Shown: in pieces, positions 27,608-40,237 of the stretch
Position numbering within the stretch: the stretch's first letter is position 1
How the letters are laid out: every line of letters begins with the position of its first letter
NCBI RefSeq assembly: GCF_030272615.1
Contig: NC_081413.1
Location: forward strand, 156,175,349-156,239,348
Direction of reading: 5' to 3'
Source: Cryptomeria japonica
Lineage: Eukaryota > Streptophyta > Pinopsida > Cupressales > Cupressaceae
Length of the DNA: 64,000 bases
Notes under the pieces: generated by a model
What the model saw: only the letters and a program-made list of their open reading frames with translations
What the model was told of the DNA's origin: nothing
Database searches by the model: none
Position numbers and translations under genes: made by a program

Positions 27608-29079
27608 ACATTCCACAATTATTGCATTGGAGAAGGATTGACCTAGGTTAATGCATATGTTAATCTAGGGTCACTTTTCCCACCATATAAGACATAACAA
27701 CTCTAATTTATACCAAAAATATTGAAACCAAAAGTATATTATTTATCATTATGTTTTAACCTAAAAATTAAGATCCAAACTATTCAAGAGTCCTTAAAAT
27801 ATTTAGAAGGTTAGACTTTAAATCTATGCTAAAATTTCATCAAAAATTACAAACTACACTTGCATTCAATGGCTCAACTCCACCTGTGCTACCTCATATA
27901 TTGTAAACACTATGCATGAATCCCCCATCTAGAAACCAAAATATTTTTATGGAAAGTAAAATATAAAATTTGTCATAGGTTGTCTTATTATACAACTACA
28001 AATCTTTTGTTGCCTTTCTAATTGGATGTTGACTCGATCAATCTAATTTAAGAAACACTTGTTGGCATAATGCAACAATTTTACTAAAAACTTTGTAAAT
28101 GATCAACTTAACTTTGGAAAGAAGGTATTTAGAAATAGCTCAAATTGTTAAAGTCATTCTATATTGTAAACATATGAACACACTTTCTATGAAAATACTC
28201 CACCACCATATCATGAGAAATATTCTCAAGAAATTGTTCAATAAAATAATTAACAGACAACAAACTCATAAAATAAACATTTAAAATTGAACAATAATAA
28301 TTTTTACTAAAAAGTTGAGATGGCTAAAAAAAATGGTGAGGTGAAATCAAATAGAACAAAAGGGAAAATGAAACAATATGAATTGGGCTCCCAAGTGAAA
28401 TAAAATATCTCATGAATTGGGCTAACAAGCATTTAGAAACAAACAGCTTGTACTTGCTTGATTTGACATGGTGAGAATGGGTGATTAAGCTTTAATTGTA
28501 TAATTTTTTTAGAGGAATTTGAATTGTAAAGATTAATGGGTATACCATGAGTTATATTTACAAATGGTGGATGGAGACGATTAGGTAGTCAACTCATTTG
28601 CATTGGTGAGTTGGTAATTATTTAATTTCTAAATTAATTTATAACTTAACATTGAATTAATTGAATCGAATAACTTGTCAATATATTTGATTAGCATGTT
28701 AACTACATTGGCTATTTAGGTAGCTATTTTGATTGAAGAGTTAAACCCATGAGATTCAATTTAGGATTTAAATAAATTCAATTATGAATTATTTAGATTT
28801 AAATTCAAATATTTAAATATTTGATGGAAAATGATTCATTTAAAATTTATTAAATAAGAAATATTATTTAATAAATTTAATTGTGACAAAGTAATGAACT
28901 TAAGGTAAGATTAATTATTTTAATGGATTAGAAATTGGTAAGTGTGTTAAATGTTAATAAGGGATAATATTATAGAAATTAGTGTATGTGTGATTTTAAT
29001 GACTATATAAACCATTGTGTATGGATGTGGATGACATTGATAAAATTTATATGAAACCAATGAGTTTGACCTAAATTTA
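27608..29079. other. AT-rich intergenic DNA
   Basis: No coding frame or element terminus is seen. Very AT-rich around 28.6-28.9 kb. Confidence 0.45.
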
Positions 29080-29640
29080 TCTTTTTTGACTCTCTTATTG
29101 TACCATGTCTCTAGAGAAGATACTATAAAGAATCTACAAAATAAGATAGGATCTTCATACAAAACAAAGCATTTTGTGAGTAGTTTCTCTTTTTTAACAA
29201 TTTTTATTCTCTTAGAAAGTGATAATGACTTTATGGCAAATCATTTTAATGCATATAGTATGATGGTACACTTGTAAACCTTCATTGATATTAATATGAA
29301 TGAGGAAGATAAATGTATTACCTAATTTATATTTTTTACCATATTCATGAGATAAATAAGTTATAACAATCCATACTACTCTACTAAGTTGATGTTTGAA
29401 GATGTAGTTGTATCCTTTTTGTTGGAAGAAATAAGGCATATGCCATAAATGTTGGTGCATAGGATGCCCTATTTTTTAGATGTCATTCTAATGGAAAAGG
29501 AAATGACAAGTTTGGCGATATCTAGGAAATCAAAGTTTAGAGGTAAATCTTTTAGAAATTATAAGTGAAATTCCAGAACTATGATAAATCTTTGCATATT
29601 AAAAAGTGATGAAATTTTAAGAATATTAAAAAAGATAAGT
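29080..29640 (+). pseudogene. Decayed Ty1/copia gag fragment
   Basis: Plus-strand translation gives pieces of a Copia gag: SREDTIKNLQNKIGSSYKTK, then FMANHFNAYSMMVHL, INMNEEDKCIT, and KLMFEDVVVSFLLEEIR. These match the order of the usual gag helices (a KLWNKLGSLYQSK-type start, then VTEHLNAFN, DEDKCI and LEDVVASLLSEEMR types). Several stops interrupt it. No LTR was found beside it, so it is an isolated relic. Confidence 0.6.
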
Positions 29641-31386
29641 AATTTGAGTATGTCTCTTCCTTGAAATTAGAAACCTTTATTAAATAAGTAGAAGACTCAT
29701 TCTTGGTATCTTTCAATATAGATGAATGTAATGCAAAGATGCATGAATAATTAATTTGGGAGTTTCTTGTTATTTGAAGTCTAATAAGAAGTCGTTTTTT
29801 AATATAAAAGTTATAATGGAGATGATAACTTTTTAAGTAATAAATCAAAACATAAGATTATTATTTTAGAAAGGTCAAATTGATGTTTAAATATGTGAAG
29901 GTGAAGTCAGTATTTGGAGTTTGGTACAATCTCTTTCTAGCCAAAAATCTAGATAACTTTTGTAAGTAATATGAATGATATAGGTGTGTAGGTAATTTTA
30001 GTGTTGTAAAGCATGAGTTCAATTTCACACTCTCCTTGGTAATTACTTTAGTTTTCCACTCTCCTAAGAATTTCAGAACTATTTCTAGTTTTGAATTAGC
30101 CCTCAACTCAATAATATGGTTCCTATCCTATTTTAAAACTTTGAAATACTGTATCCCATACATAAATACTGTTGATACAAATTTAAATTTTAGATCTAAT
30201 ATTAGGGCCCTATTATCTTGCCTCCATAAAAATTGGTGCCTGTTTTGTTGGAACTGTTGGTTCCCAAATCAACGGATTCAGAATCCTAAAGGAGTTTCCA
30301 CTAACTTATCAAAAAAATCATAATAGTACTTGGCCAACAAACAAGATCTAGTTTCAAGACTATGATCTTCTGCACTTTTGGCTCTACAAAACCAAGGCGA
30401 GTAAACCTTAACAATACCTTCAAAAATCACTCAAATACTACTGACATTGTTACATTTGGTAAATGTCTCAATGTAAATATACCAAGGAAAGTTTTATCAC
30501 TCTAGATTTTGGCTATAACCTTGGCTTAGAACTTTCACTCGGCTATTGAGACTAATTTTGGACAACAACTAACTTTATCCCTTCTCCTACTAACAGAAAT
30601 AAAAATATACTTTTAGAATGATTGATTCTAAAAAACTTGAGTAAGATGACCAATACTTATCTTTGGGTGAACAGAGTGCAATCTACAGAGTCAACACCTA
30701 CTATAACATATATTCAATGAGTTACATTCAAACATCTTATGACTGGCATAATCTGTCATTCAAGACCAATACAAACTGTCAAACATTTCAACATACATAC
30801 ATTGCAGTAATCTTGAAAATAGACTTTAACCCTTTCATTAAAAGGGACCCACACTCAAGATCACACATTCCCACTTGAGGAAGACAAACTCATATGTCAT
30901 TAACATAAAAATTCATACAACATATGCACACACAAATATGACACTCAGGAAATGATCTTTTCATTAATATCTAAAAATTTCATAGTTTATAATAGTGGAC
31001 TTTTGTAGAGAGGAAATGTTCACTCTTTAATTCCCTTAACTGGCTTCTATTACAATCTACTTCAAAAAATTTGGAATCTGTCTTACTGGCCCTGAATTCC
31101 CTTTTATACTAGTGACAATGGAGCAAAACAAGCTTTAGGCCGAGTGTGACACATGTCATAATTTCATTGCCTAATAGATAGAGTATGCCCAAAGGCGTCT
31201 TTTACATGTACAACACAAAATCCTTCTTGGAGGCATTAAAGAGGGTGGCAACAAAAAGTATCTTCTAGAGATTGGAGTTGCAAGCTTGATGAAAGTATTT
31301 CAAGTGTCCTTCTGCAGCAGTACTATCCACAGTCAAAATCTGGATCCTAGAGCTAGAGCAGGTGCATTGGAGCTAGTACATGGGAG
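29641..31386. other. AT-rich intergenic DNA
   Basis: Possibly the decayed downstream part of the gag relic, but no further domain is readable. Confidence 0.4.
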
Positions 31387-31766
31387 TTGAGTATTCCAAT
31401 CAGCTCATCCAAAATTGGGAACCTGCATAAAAGAAAGGGAAAAAAAAGGAGTACAAAAATGGAACATAACCTTAATTACTCCTCTTCCTTGGGCTGGTCT
31501 TCTTCCAATGAACAATACTTCTTTTGCCAGGTGTCTATCTCATCAATAGGACAAACAAAAGATCTCAAATTCTGCAACTTGTTCATTGCATCTTTTGTTT
31601 TCTGGGTAGGTACAATGGCAGCTTCCAAGGTAAACTTATAATACAGAGAATCTGCATGAATGATTTTCTCAATGATCAGATGAAATGTGCTCTCCTATTT
31701 CAATAAATCCAAAACTGCATTAATTGCATCCCTAAAATCTTGCTTCCACCTGCCAAGATCATTCAC

Positions 31767-32870
31767 CTACCTGTCCTCTGTCAAAATGGTGGGAATATCC
31801 CACTCTTGTAGGCCCTTGAATGATTCAATTTTTTCACCCAATGCCTTTCTTTCTTCTTCCACATGGGGGAGCTCTTTTATTAACAAATTATAGTTCTTCC
31901 AAGTTACCCCCACATTTTGGGGTGCATTAGGATCATTTTTTATCACTAAAAGAATCTCCCTTAGTTTTGTAGCCCTTGGGAACCATGTGACCCTGAGCAG
32001 CTGAAAAAATGAAAGAATATCATCTAATTGGCCACACAGTTGTGACACCAAAGAATAGGAGGTGTGGACCTCATCCAATTTATTCAATGCCCTATTGGAA
32101 ATTTGCAAAATTGTTGCTTTTCTTATTTCTAAATATTTTTTCTCTGCCTCTTCTTTAACCTTTTGCAAATCTCCCTTCAATTTTTTTAATTCCTCAGGCT
32201 TGGGCCCTGTTGTAGACATTGAATCTCTCTTAGCCAACTCCTCTTTTATTCTTATATTTTCAATATATAGCCAATCATGATCAGCAGTAAGGGCAACATG
32301 CAATGCCTTGAGTTTTTCATGTTTCTTTTCTTCTTCTTCAGTGGTCATCTTTGCAAAATGAGCAGCATGGAATGTTATAGTGGATGCCTCCATTGATGTT
32401 ATGTCAGCTAGGGTCCTAATGAATGCATTCCCTACCCTTTGCTTGGCCCCATGTAAGACAATGGGTTTAGTTGTGTTTGGGGCCCATGCGTAGAGTACAA
32501 ATGACTTGATACTTGGGTTAACACCCAAACTATGCTCTCCAAATTCGTATTCATACACTGAGTCCTGCTGCCTCATCACCTAGTCAAGTACAAAAATCTT
32601 TTCAAGATCCCACCCCAGGATAAGTAACATGCCACTTTTCTTCACCATCTCCCTTGCTTCTTGGGGGATGCATCTTATATTACTCTTGTCAAAATTTTGA
32701 ATTTCTTCTTCTGACAAGGTCTTCATCTTTTCCCTTAGCCAAAAGGACTTGAATTCAGGTGTGTTGACAAAATTGTCATCAGACATAAATTGCATGGAGG
32801 CAATTATGCTTGCATCATTAGCCTCCTCCTTCGGGATGACACTCAGGATAATTTCCCGGTCCAAGTCCAT
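31767..32870 (-). pseudogene. Family X copy 2, C-terminal part
   Basis: Two frames in phase (32,870-32,580 and 32,579-31,767) are separated by a single TAG. The first has EAREMVKKSGMLLILGWDLE, the counterpart of KGRQLLKEAGVLLYSGWDMN in copy 1. The second begins with a SIKSFVLYAWAPNTTKPIVL block that parallels ALLQWAIYPKDKRPILVD, then becomes a long, highly charged coiled coil (TTEEEEKKHEKLKALHV, then VKEEAEKKYLEI). The function is unknown. The upstream part lies at 36,277-37,953 beyond the satellite. Confidence 0.65.
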
Positions 32871-32879
32871 TAGTACCTG

Positions 32880-33180
32880 GGTAAGTGCAAGAAGTTGTGT
32901 CCACTTAATGTGGAAGTTTTACACTTAGAAAAAAAAAAAGTGAAAATCGGGCGAAGTACAAAGGAGCCGAAACGTGATCCCATCTTGGCACGAGGTCTTG
33001 AGCCAAAAAAATAATGGGAGCCCGTGGGCCTTGGGATCCCGAGCCTAAAGATTGAAACAAAATCCCGTTCCGAAATGAAACAAGATCCCGTTTCAAAATA
33101 TATAATTTAAAAAAAAAATGGGTTCCTGTTCATTTTTTCCAAACGAGATCTTGATCAGAGTTGTCTAGCAAGCCTTCCAG
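32880..33180. other. Short GC-richer segment with GATCCCGTT motifs
   Basis: Several GATCCCGTT, GGGATCCCGAG and GATCCCATC pieces occur within 200 bp. It resembles the motif-rich segments at 38-39.6 kb and 51-52 kb, but no element edge is visible. Confidence 0.35.
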
Positions 33181-33594
33181 GTACGCCCTCTCCTAATTTT
33201 TTTTCAATTTCTCAAAAATTAGTGTAAAAAATATTTTTTTAGTTAAAAAATTGGTTTTTTAGTTTAAAAATTAGTTTTTTAGTTTAATTTTTCTTTTAAT
33301 TGATTATGAAAAGAATTTTTTTTTAATTGATTAGATTAGGTTTCATGGTTAATGGATGAAAATAAAATGTTGAAAACCTTGAAATGAAAACAAAAAACGA
33401 AACCAAAACAAAAAACAAAAAACAAAATCAAAAATCAAAACAAAATTCAAAATAAAAATCAAAACCAAAACTACAACAAAAATGAAACTGAAACATTGTT
33501 AAAAAACCAAAGCCAAAACCAAAATGTAGATTTTAACCAAAACCAAAACCTTTCAAAATGAAAATGAAAATGTTGAAAAACCAAAGTATAGGAT
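33180..33594. repeat. T-rich then CAAAA-rich simple sequence
   Basis: A TTTTTAGTTTAAAAAATT-rich part (33,180-33,330) is followed by (A)nCC/(A)nTC simple repeats (33,360-33,570). It borders the satellite. Confidence 0.7.
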
Positions 33595-36165
33595 CACATA
33601 TGACCATATGATCCATATGACCCAATATGACAATATAGGATCACATAGTGTCCTAAGGGGTCATGCATGTGTTAGCGTGTACAACATACCCCTTAGGACC
33701 CAATATGAGCATATAGGATCATATTTTGTCCTTAAGGGCCATATGTGGTCCTAAGGGGTCACACATGTGTTCTAACATATGCATGTGACCCCTTAGGACC
33801 ACATATGACCCATTATAACATCCTAGTGTACCCCTAGGACACAATATAACCATATAGGATCACATAGCATCCTAAGTGGTCATACATGGTCCTAAGGGTT
33901 CACGCATGTGTTTTAAACACATGATGCGTTCAACCCCTTAGGACCCCATATGACCCCTTTTAACATCCTAACCTATCCTAAAGGGTCATATGTGGTCCTA
34001 AAGGGTCACGCATGTGTTAGAACACATGTGTGACCCCTTAGGACCACATATGACCCCTTAGGACACTATGTGATCCTAAGGGGTCATGTGTGGTCCTAAG
34101 GGGTCAGAACACATGCGTGACCCCTTAAGAGCACATATTCATGACCCCTTTTAACATCCTAGTGTGTACAACATGTACCCCAAGTAGGACATGTCCCATA
34201 TACTTGATCACATTGTGTTCTAAGGGGTCATATGCAGTCCTAAGGGGTCACGCATGTACATTCTAACATGTGTGACCCCTTAAGAGCACATATGACCCCT
34301 TTTAACATCCTAGTGTGCACAACATACCTCTTAGGACCCAATATGACCATATAGGATCTATCACATTGTGTCTGAAGGGGTCATATGTGGAACTAAGGGG
34401 TCGTGCATGTGTTAGATCACATGCATGACCCCTTAGGACCACATATGACCCCATAGGATCATAGTGTTGTAAGGGGTCATATGTGATCCTAAGGGGTCAA
34501 GTGTATGTGTTCTGGCACATGCATGGCCCCTTTTAACATCCTATTGTGTACAACATACCCCTTAGGACCCAATATGACCATATAGGATCACATTTTGTCC
34601 TTAGGGGCCATATGTGGTCCTAAAGGGTAATGCATGTGTTCTAACACATACGTGACCCCTTAGGACCACATATGACCTATTATAGTTCATCCTACTAGTG
34701 TACCCCTTAGGACCCAATATGACCAAATAGGATCACATATATCTTGTCCTAAGTGGTTGAATAAGTGGTCCTACTAAGGGGTCACACATGTGCTTTAAAC
34801 ATATGTGTGACCCCTTAGGACCCCATATGACCCCTTTTAACATCCTAGAATCCTAAGGGATCATATGTGGTCCTAAAAGGTCACACATGTTTTAACACAT
34901 GCATGACCCCTTAAGACCCCATATTGACCCCATTTAACATCCTAGTATCCTAAGGGGTCATATGTGGTCCTAAAGGGTCACACATGTGTGACCATAGGAT
35001 CACATATTAGTGTTCTAAGGGGCCTTATGTGGTCCTAAGAAGTCACACATGTACATGTTCTAACATATGTGTGGCCCCTTTTAAGAGCACATATGACCCC
35101 TTAAATTAACATCCTAGTGTGCACTACAACATACCCCTAAGGACCCAATATGACCATATACCTAGGATCACATTATGTCCTAAGGGATCATACATGTGGT
35201 CCTAAGAGGTCACACATGTGTTCTAGAACACATGTGCGACCCCTTAGGACCACATATGACCCCATAGGATCACATAGTGTCTTAAGGGGTCACACATGTG
35301 TTCTAACACATGCATGACCCCTTAGGAGCACATGCATGACCCCTTTTAACATCCTAGCGTGTACAACAAAAAAACCCCTTAGGACCCAATATGACCATAT
35401 ATATGATCACATTTTATCCTTAGGGGCCATGTATGTGGTCCTAAGGGGTCACGCATGTGTTCTAACACATGCACGTGACCCCTTAGGACCACATATGACC
35501 TATTATAACATCCTAGTGTACCCCTTACCTGACCTAACATGACCAAATAGGGTCACATAGCTTGTCCTAAGTGGTCATAAGTGGTCCTAATGGGTCACGC
35601 ATGTGTTTTGAACACATGATGCATGACCCCTTAGGACCCCATATGACCCCTTTTAACATCCTAGTATCCTAAGGGGTCATATGTGGACCTTAGGGGTCAC
35701 ACATGTGTCCTAACACATGTGTGACCCCTTAAGAGAACATATTCAACCCCTTTTAACATCCTAGTGTGTACAATATACCCTGAGTAAGACCTAATATGAC
35801 CAAATAGGATCATCTATGATGTTCTAAGGGGTCATATGTGGTCCTTAGGGGTCATGCATGTGTTTTAACATAAGGCGTAACATAGGCGTGACCCCTTTTA
35901 AGAGCACTTATGACCCCTTAAATAACATCCTAGTGTGTGCAACATATGGTCCCTTAGGACCCAATATGACCATTTATAGGATCACATTGTGTCCTAAGGG
36001 ATCATATGTAGTCCTAAGGGGTCACGCATCTGATCTGACACACATGTGACCCCTTAAGAGAATATATGACGAGCCCTTTTAATATCCTAGTGTGCACAAC
36101 ATACCCCTTAGGACCTAATATGACCATATAGGATCACATAGTGTCCTAAGGGGTCAAAACATACC
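33595..36165. repeat. Satellite of near-palindromic CCTAAGGGGTCA units
   Basis: About 2.6 kb consists of variants of CCTAAGGGGTCATATGTGG and its reverse complement, joined by TTTTAACATCCTAGTGTG and CAACATACCCCTTAGGACC pieces. One good unit (33,987-34,052) is a hairpin with 32-bp arms, 30 of 32 paired, and a 2-nt loop. Spacing of the CAACATACCCC landmark is irregular (roughly 150-560 bp), so units have been deleted and rearranged. Small reading frames inside are not genes. It separates the two halves of family X copy 2. Confidence 0.9.
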
Positions 36166-36276
36166 CCTTCTTTTCTATTCAAATTCATTCTGGCCACTCC
36201 ATCCATATCAGTTGCCACATTAGTTCTATGAAAGTGAAAGCCTTAAGGAAATTATGATTGGCAAAATGTGTGGTGG

Positions 36277-37953
36277 CTAATTGCACCCATATACTCTGAT
36301 TATTGTACAATTTGAATAAAAGAAGAAGTCACCAAAATTATGGGAGAATGCTCCCTCTAGATACTCAGTGTCTCTTTCTTTTGCATTTCTTATACTCAAA
36401 ATTCTCACTATGTCCATCCAAAGTCTTGGCAAACTAACACCACACCTCCTCAGAAATCTAATAATGAAATGATCAAAGAATGCTTTATAATTTGAGTATC
36501 TTGACCCCTTATCCCATGTTTGATTCCATCTTTGAACTAGCCATCTCGCACCTGTTTGAGGGTCAAATACCTTCACTTGTAAGGACTCGTCCCAATCTAT
36601 CTTATTTTGAAAAAGGATCATGTGACACAAGAAAGAATAATGCTTGAAATTCAGGTCAGTTTTGGGATCCTTTGCATTCATAAGCCCCTCATGAAACTTT
36701 TCTTGGATGTATGTGGAAAAATCATATAATTCATGTGTGTTAGAGTGTTGGATTTTAATTTCCATCATCATGTATTCAATGGGCATCACAGTTAGCCCAC
36801 AATCCTTACCCAAAACATGGAATAGGGCATAATAGGTCTTTGTGAAATAGTCTTCAAAGGATTGCAGATTGAAGGGCTCCTTTTCAAAATCCAAAATGTA
36901 ACTTTTTCCTCCCCTATGTAGTCTTTTCATGAAGTGGGAAAACACCCTTTCCTTGAAGAAGTTCCTTTTTGTGGCATATTCTGCAGCCAACCTCTTCTTG
37001 TTAATACCTTTCAGAGTAGTCCTATCCAAGTCAAAACATTGATTTATGGCTTCTCTTGACACATCGACCAAAACATAGCCATTGACTATTTTCATAGTCA
37101 TGCTTTGTGGGTGGTATTTCTTATTGAGCTCCTAGATCAGTATAGGCTCAACAAAGACATTTGGAACCACTAGTTTCCCCAAATTGAGACTCCATGGATT
37201 TGACATTGGGATTGCCTTATCTTTGTTTCCATAAAAGTAGTAGAAAATGTCCCAACCTCTATCATTGGTAATTCAATCTCTGCATTGGGATTTGTGGCCA
37301 GAGAACACATTCTTAAAGGTCTCGTGCATATTAGAGCCCTTGAATAATTCTAAGAGGTCTTGATGCAGGCCTCTTGTGTCCCTTTTCTTTCTTTGTTTCA
37401 TCTCTTCCAATTTTTCATGCACCTCCTTGGTAACTTCTTGTACAGTTTTGGTAGGGACTGATGGAGTTGAGGCTTGTGTAGGAGAATTATCTTCTGTAGT
37501 AGGGGCATGGTGAGTTGATTGGGTAGCTGAGAGTGTGGCCTTCTTTATGGGGGCCCTTCTTCTTTTTGATTTAGGAGTTTCCTCCTGTGGGTTTGATTTT
37601 GCAGCTTGAGGGTTTTCTTTGGCAAGAGGAGCTTCGATAGATGATGTTGCAGTTGATGTCTTGGTTGAAACCCTCCTTTTCAGTGTAGGCTTCCTCACCT
37701 GCTGGGTGGGGATTTTGTCTCCTGATGACTCACTATCTGAGATAAAAATGATGGTTTTCTTGGGCGCCCTCTTCCTATTAGGCTTTGCAAGTTCCATTGG
37801 AAGGCACACACTTGACTCAACATGAGGGGAAGCCTGTGGTGTAGTTGCAAGGCTTGGCTTAGCAGATGGCACATTTGAAATTTTCTGGATTGGGTGGAAA
37901 ATAGTGAGCAGGATGGCCTGAGTGATTTCTAGCATGGCGGAGCTTTCTCCCAC
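36277..37953 (-). pseudogene. Family X copy 2, N-terminal part
   Basis: One minus-strand frame runs from 37,953 to 36,277 with in-frame stops only at 37,270-37,272 (TGA) and 37,132-37,134 (TAG). It starts with a low-complexity Pro/Ser/Thr/Lys-rich region (KPNRKRAPKKTI, PKSKRRRAPIKKA: basic, nuclear-localisation-like) of about 200 residues. Then come NPWSLNLGKLVVPNVF, VLVDVSREAINQCFDLD, LNFKHYSFLCHMILFQ and HNFGDFFFYSNCTIIRVYG, each with a clear counterpart in copy 1. Homology stops exactly at RVYG, where copy 1 continues GFKGRPYLLPL; the satellite begins about 110 bp further on. The roughly 250 residues expected between the two halves are missing. Function unknown. Confidence 0.7.
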
Positions 37954-38290
37954 TTCAGGAATCTTTTGGCAGTAAGGGAGGTGGAGTACTTAATTGGGGA
38001 GGCCATTTCTCTTTCTAAAACTAATCGAAGCTTCAAAATTCAAACAAACAGACCCAAACCACACTCCTAGGAAAAAGACTTCAATTTTACTCACGAAAAC
38101 CCCTCGCAAATGCTTGCCAAATCCCTACAGAAAGCACAAAGATGAGTTTAAAATTGACTTACTAGTTTTCTTCAGGATTTTGGTCACAATGGTCATGTTA
38201 TGCCCTGCATATCTAGTCCCATCATTTTCATTCCCATGAATATACGGATCCCCCTTTTTTGTCTTTTTCTGTTAGTTTTCCCTTTGCTTT
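37954..38290. other. Spacer upstream of family X copy 2
   Basis: No promoter motif stands out on the minus strand and no other feature is seen. Confidence 0.35.
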
Positions 38291-38299
38291 TTGTCTTTT

Positions 38300-39570
38300 G
38301 TTTTGGTGACTTCAGGAGTTCGGGTTTCTGAGTTCCCAAGGTAGATTTTTGCTTGTCTCCTTTTCTTTGTTCAAGAGTCTAGGTTCCTAGGTTCCCGAGT
38401 TCATTTTGGTTCTTGTTTTTTTGTCTTGACTCGAAGGTTCAGGTCTCTGAAGTTCTAAGTCATTTTTCTATTTTCCTGTTCGGAATTTCGGGTTACCGAA
38501 CTCCCGAGCTCTCTTTTTTTTTGGTTTGTAGCATCTCTTTGGAACTCTGAATTCCCAAAGTGTTTCTTTGCCTTTTGGTTTTCGCCTCAAAAGTTTGGAT
38601 TCCCGAACTCCCAGGTTGTTATTTCGGTTTGTTCTTCGAAAACTCGGGTTCCCGGGGTTCCGAGCTCATCATCTGTTATACCACTTCAGAAACCCAGGTT
38701 CCTGAATTCCCGAAATGCATTTATTGTAGTGTTGGATTAGGGTATAAATAGGACTGGAGGTCATTTTGGACGTCATTTGTGCACTCACTCTTATGAATCC
38801 AGATCTCTGACCTCACGATCTTGAACTCCTACACGCTTGATCCGACGACTTCTCTATTTTTCATGCCAAGTAGGTGGATTTCTCACCTCCTTCATGCGGA
38901 TTTTTGTGTCCTAGGTATATTTTTGTTTGGTTTAGTTTAGATTTCTTGTTTTTTCTTGTCTTGCATGTTTTTCTTGTATTTTTCTATTTTGCCCTAACCT
39001 CAAAAACTTGGGTTCCCGAGATTCCGAGTTAGGGGTTTTCTTGTTGTCTTATCATTTTAAAAACTCGGGTTCCTGAGTCCCCAAAATGATAGTCTCTTTA
39101 TTTCCTTGTTTGTTTTCTTTTCCCCAACTTTGGCAACCCGAGTTCCCGAGTTCCCGAAATTGGGGTCGTTGGTTTTTTTTCCACCAATTCGGAAACCCAG
39201 GTTCCCAAGTTCCTGAAATTATGGTTTTGTTGGTTTTGGGTATTTGTTTGAACCAATTCAGAAACTCGGGTTCCTGAGTTCTCGAATTGGTTTCTCTTTT
39301 GTCTGTTTGTTCGATTTGGAACCCCGTAGTCCTAGGGTCCCGAACCTTTTTCTGCTTCATCTTTGTAGTTTACCGAGACTTCGGTTCTCTGAAGTTTTGT
39401 GTTGTGTGTTACAGTCCAACCCCGAAACTTTGGGACCCTAAAGTCTCAGGTTTGTTTCCCTAGTCAATAGTTTGACCACTTCAGAAACCTGGGTTCCTAA
39501 GTTCTCGAAGTGGTTCCCTTTTTGTGTTTTTGGTGAGTTGGGTATCTCGGGTTCCCAGGGTTCCGACTTT
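38300..39570. repeat. Array of about 18 CGGGTTCCCGAGTTCCCGA motifs
   Basis: Variants recur roughly every 55-80 bp, for example near 38,312, 38,485, 38,640, 38,692, 39,008, 39,063, 39,129, 39,195, 39,262, 39,487 and 39,547. There is a gap at about 38,720-38,990 that holds a TATA box. The motif is partly palindromic (TCGGGAACCCGA type). Spacer DNA between motifs is T-rich and differs, so this is a dispersed motif array and not a simple tandem repeat. Confidence 0.75.
38737..38746 (+). promoter_or_regulatory. TATA box within the motif array
   Basis: GTATAAATAG is a strong plant TATA match. It is preceded by eight motif copies and followed by T-rich leader-like sequence, consistent with an LTR-type promoter with upstream enhancer repeats. 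A second candidate, CTATATAG, lies at about 39,574-39,581. Confidence 0.45.
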
Positions 39571-39587
39571 TTTGGTCCTATATAGGG

Positions 39588-40237
39588 GCCTGCACTTGTA
39601 GGAAGGCTTATAGCCTAGAGCACACTGCTCAATCACAAAAGGAGCCTCACTGACTACATATAAATCCAGACTACAATCTGGAGAAGTGTTGAACTGCAAA
39701 AGATAGCATCTCCTATACCATAATACAGTTTTGATTAAGCTTTGTTTGTTCCGATCTGAAACCCTAAACCCTTTACCAGAATAATCCTTATAGAAATATC
39801 TCTGGTATGTAATCTCTCTGATATATTTCGCATTATATCACATCCACATATCCATTACCATATCGATATCAAAATGATCTAATCCAACTGACCTGTATAC
39901 CCTATACAACTTATCATGCCTTATGTCGGCTTACAAAGATAATTACAATATCAATATACATGTCAGCTAGATAACATAAATACATGAATATCAAAAACAA
40001 TTGTCGATGTCAGATCCAAGAGATGTCGGCCTCCAATACCGATAACCTTTTTCTTAACCATGTCGGCCTGCATTGTCGGTAACAAAAGAAATCCTTCTAT
40101 CTTGTCGGTGTCGGTGCAATGTTTGTGAAGTGCCTGCTGGTACACAACTGAACCAAAACATGAAATCGGAACAAGACACCATGTTGCCATCAATGATAAC
40201 ATAGTGAAACCAACCAATTGAGTGTCAAATGCCAACA
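39588..40237 (-). mobile_element. Truncated Copia-like LTR
   Basis: The right end is GTCAAATGCCAACA at 40,237, the inverse of the TGTTGGCATTTGAC start, and nearby TGCCATCAATGATAAC matches other LTRs here. The left part (GAGCACACTGCTCAATCACAAAAGG) parallels the LTR at 50.4 kb (CTCATTGCTCAATTACAAAAAGG). The left terminus with the CACTGAGAGGGGG edge is missing, so the LTR is truncated where it meets the motif array. Confidence 0.55.

Noticed and set aside
33360-33570. A-rich tract considered as a retroposed poly(A) tail
   Set aside because: The tract is a mixed CAAAA/TCAAAA simple repeat with no upstream retrocopy and no target duplication.
35336-36049. Small plus-strand frames in the satellite
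   Set aside because: They are made of repeat units and have no protein-like composition.
33595-36165. Palindromic repeats resembling a CRISPR array
   Set aside because: There are no regular unique spacers, the units are long and diverged, and the context is a plant genome.
39052-39360. 102-residue minus-strand frame with repeated EPEF-like units
   Set aside because: It is a translation of the GC-rich motif array, not a gene.
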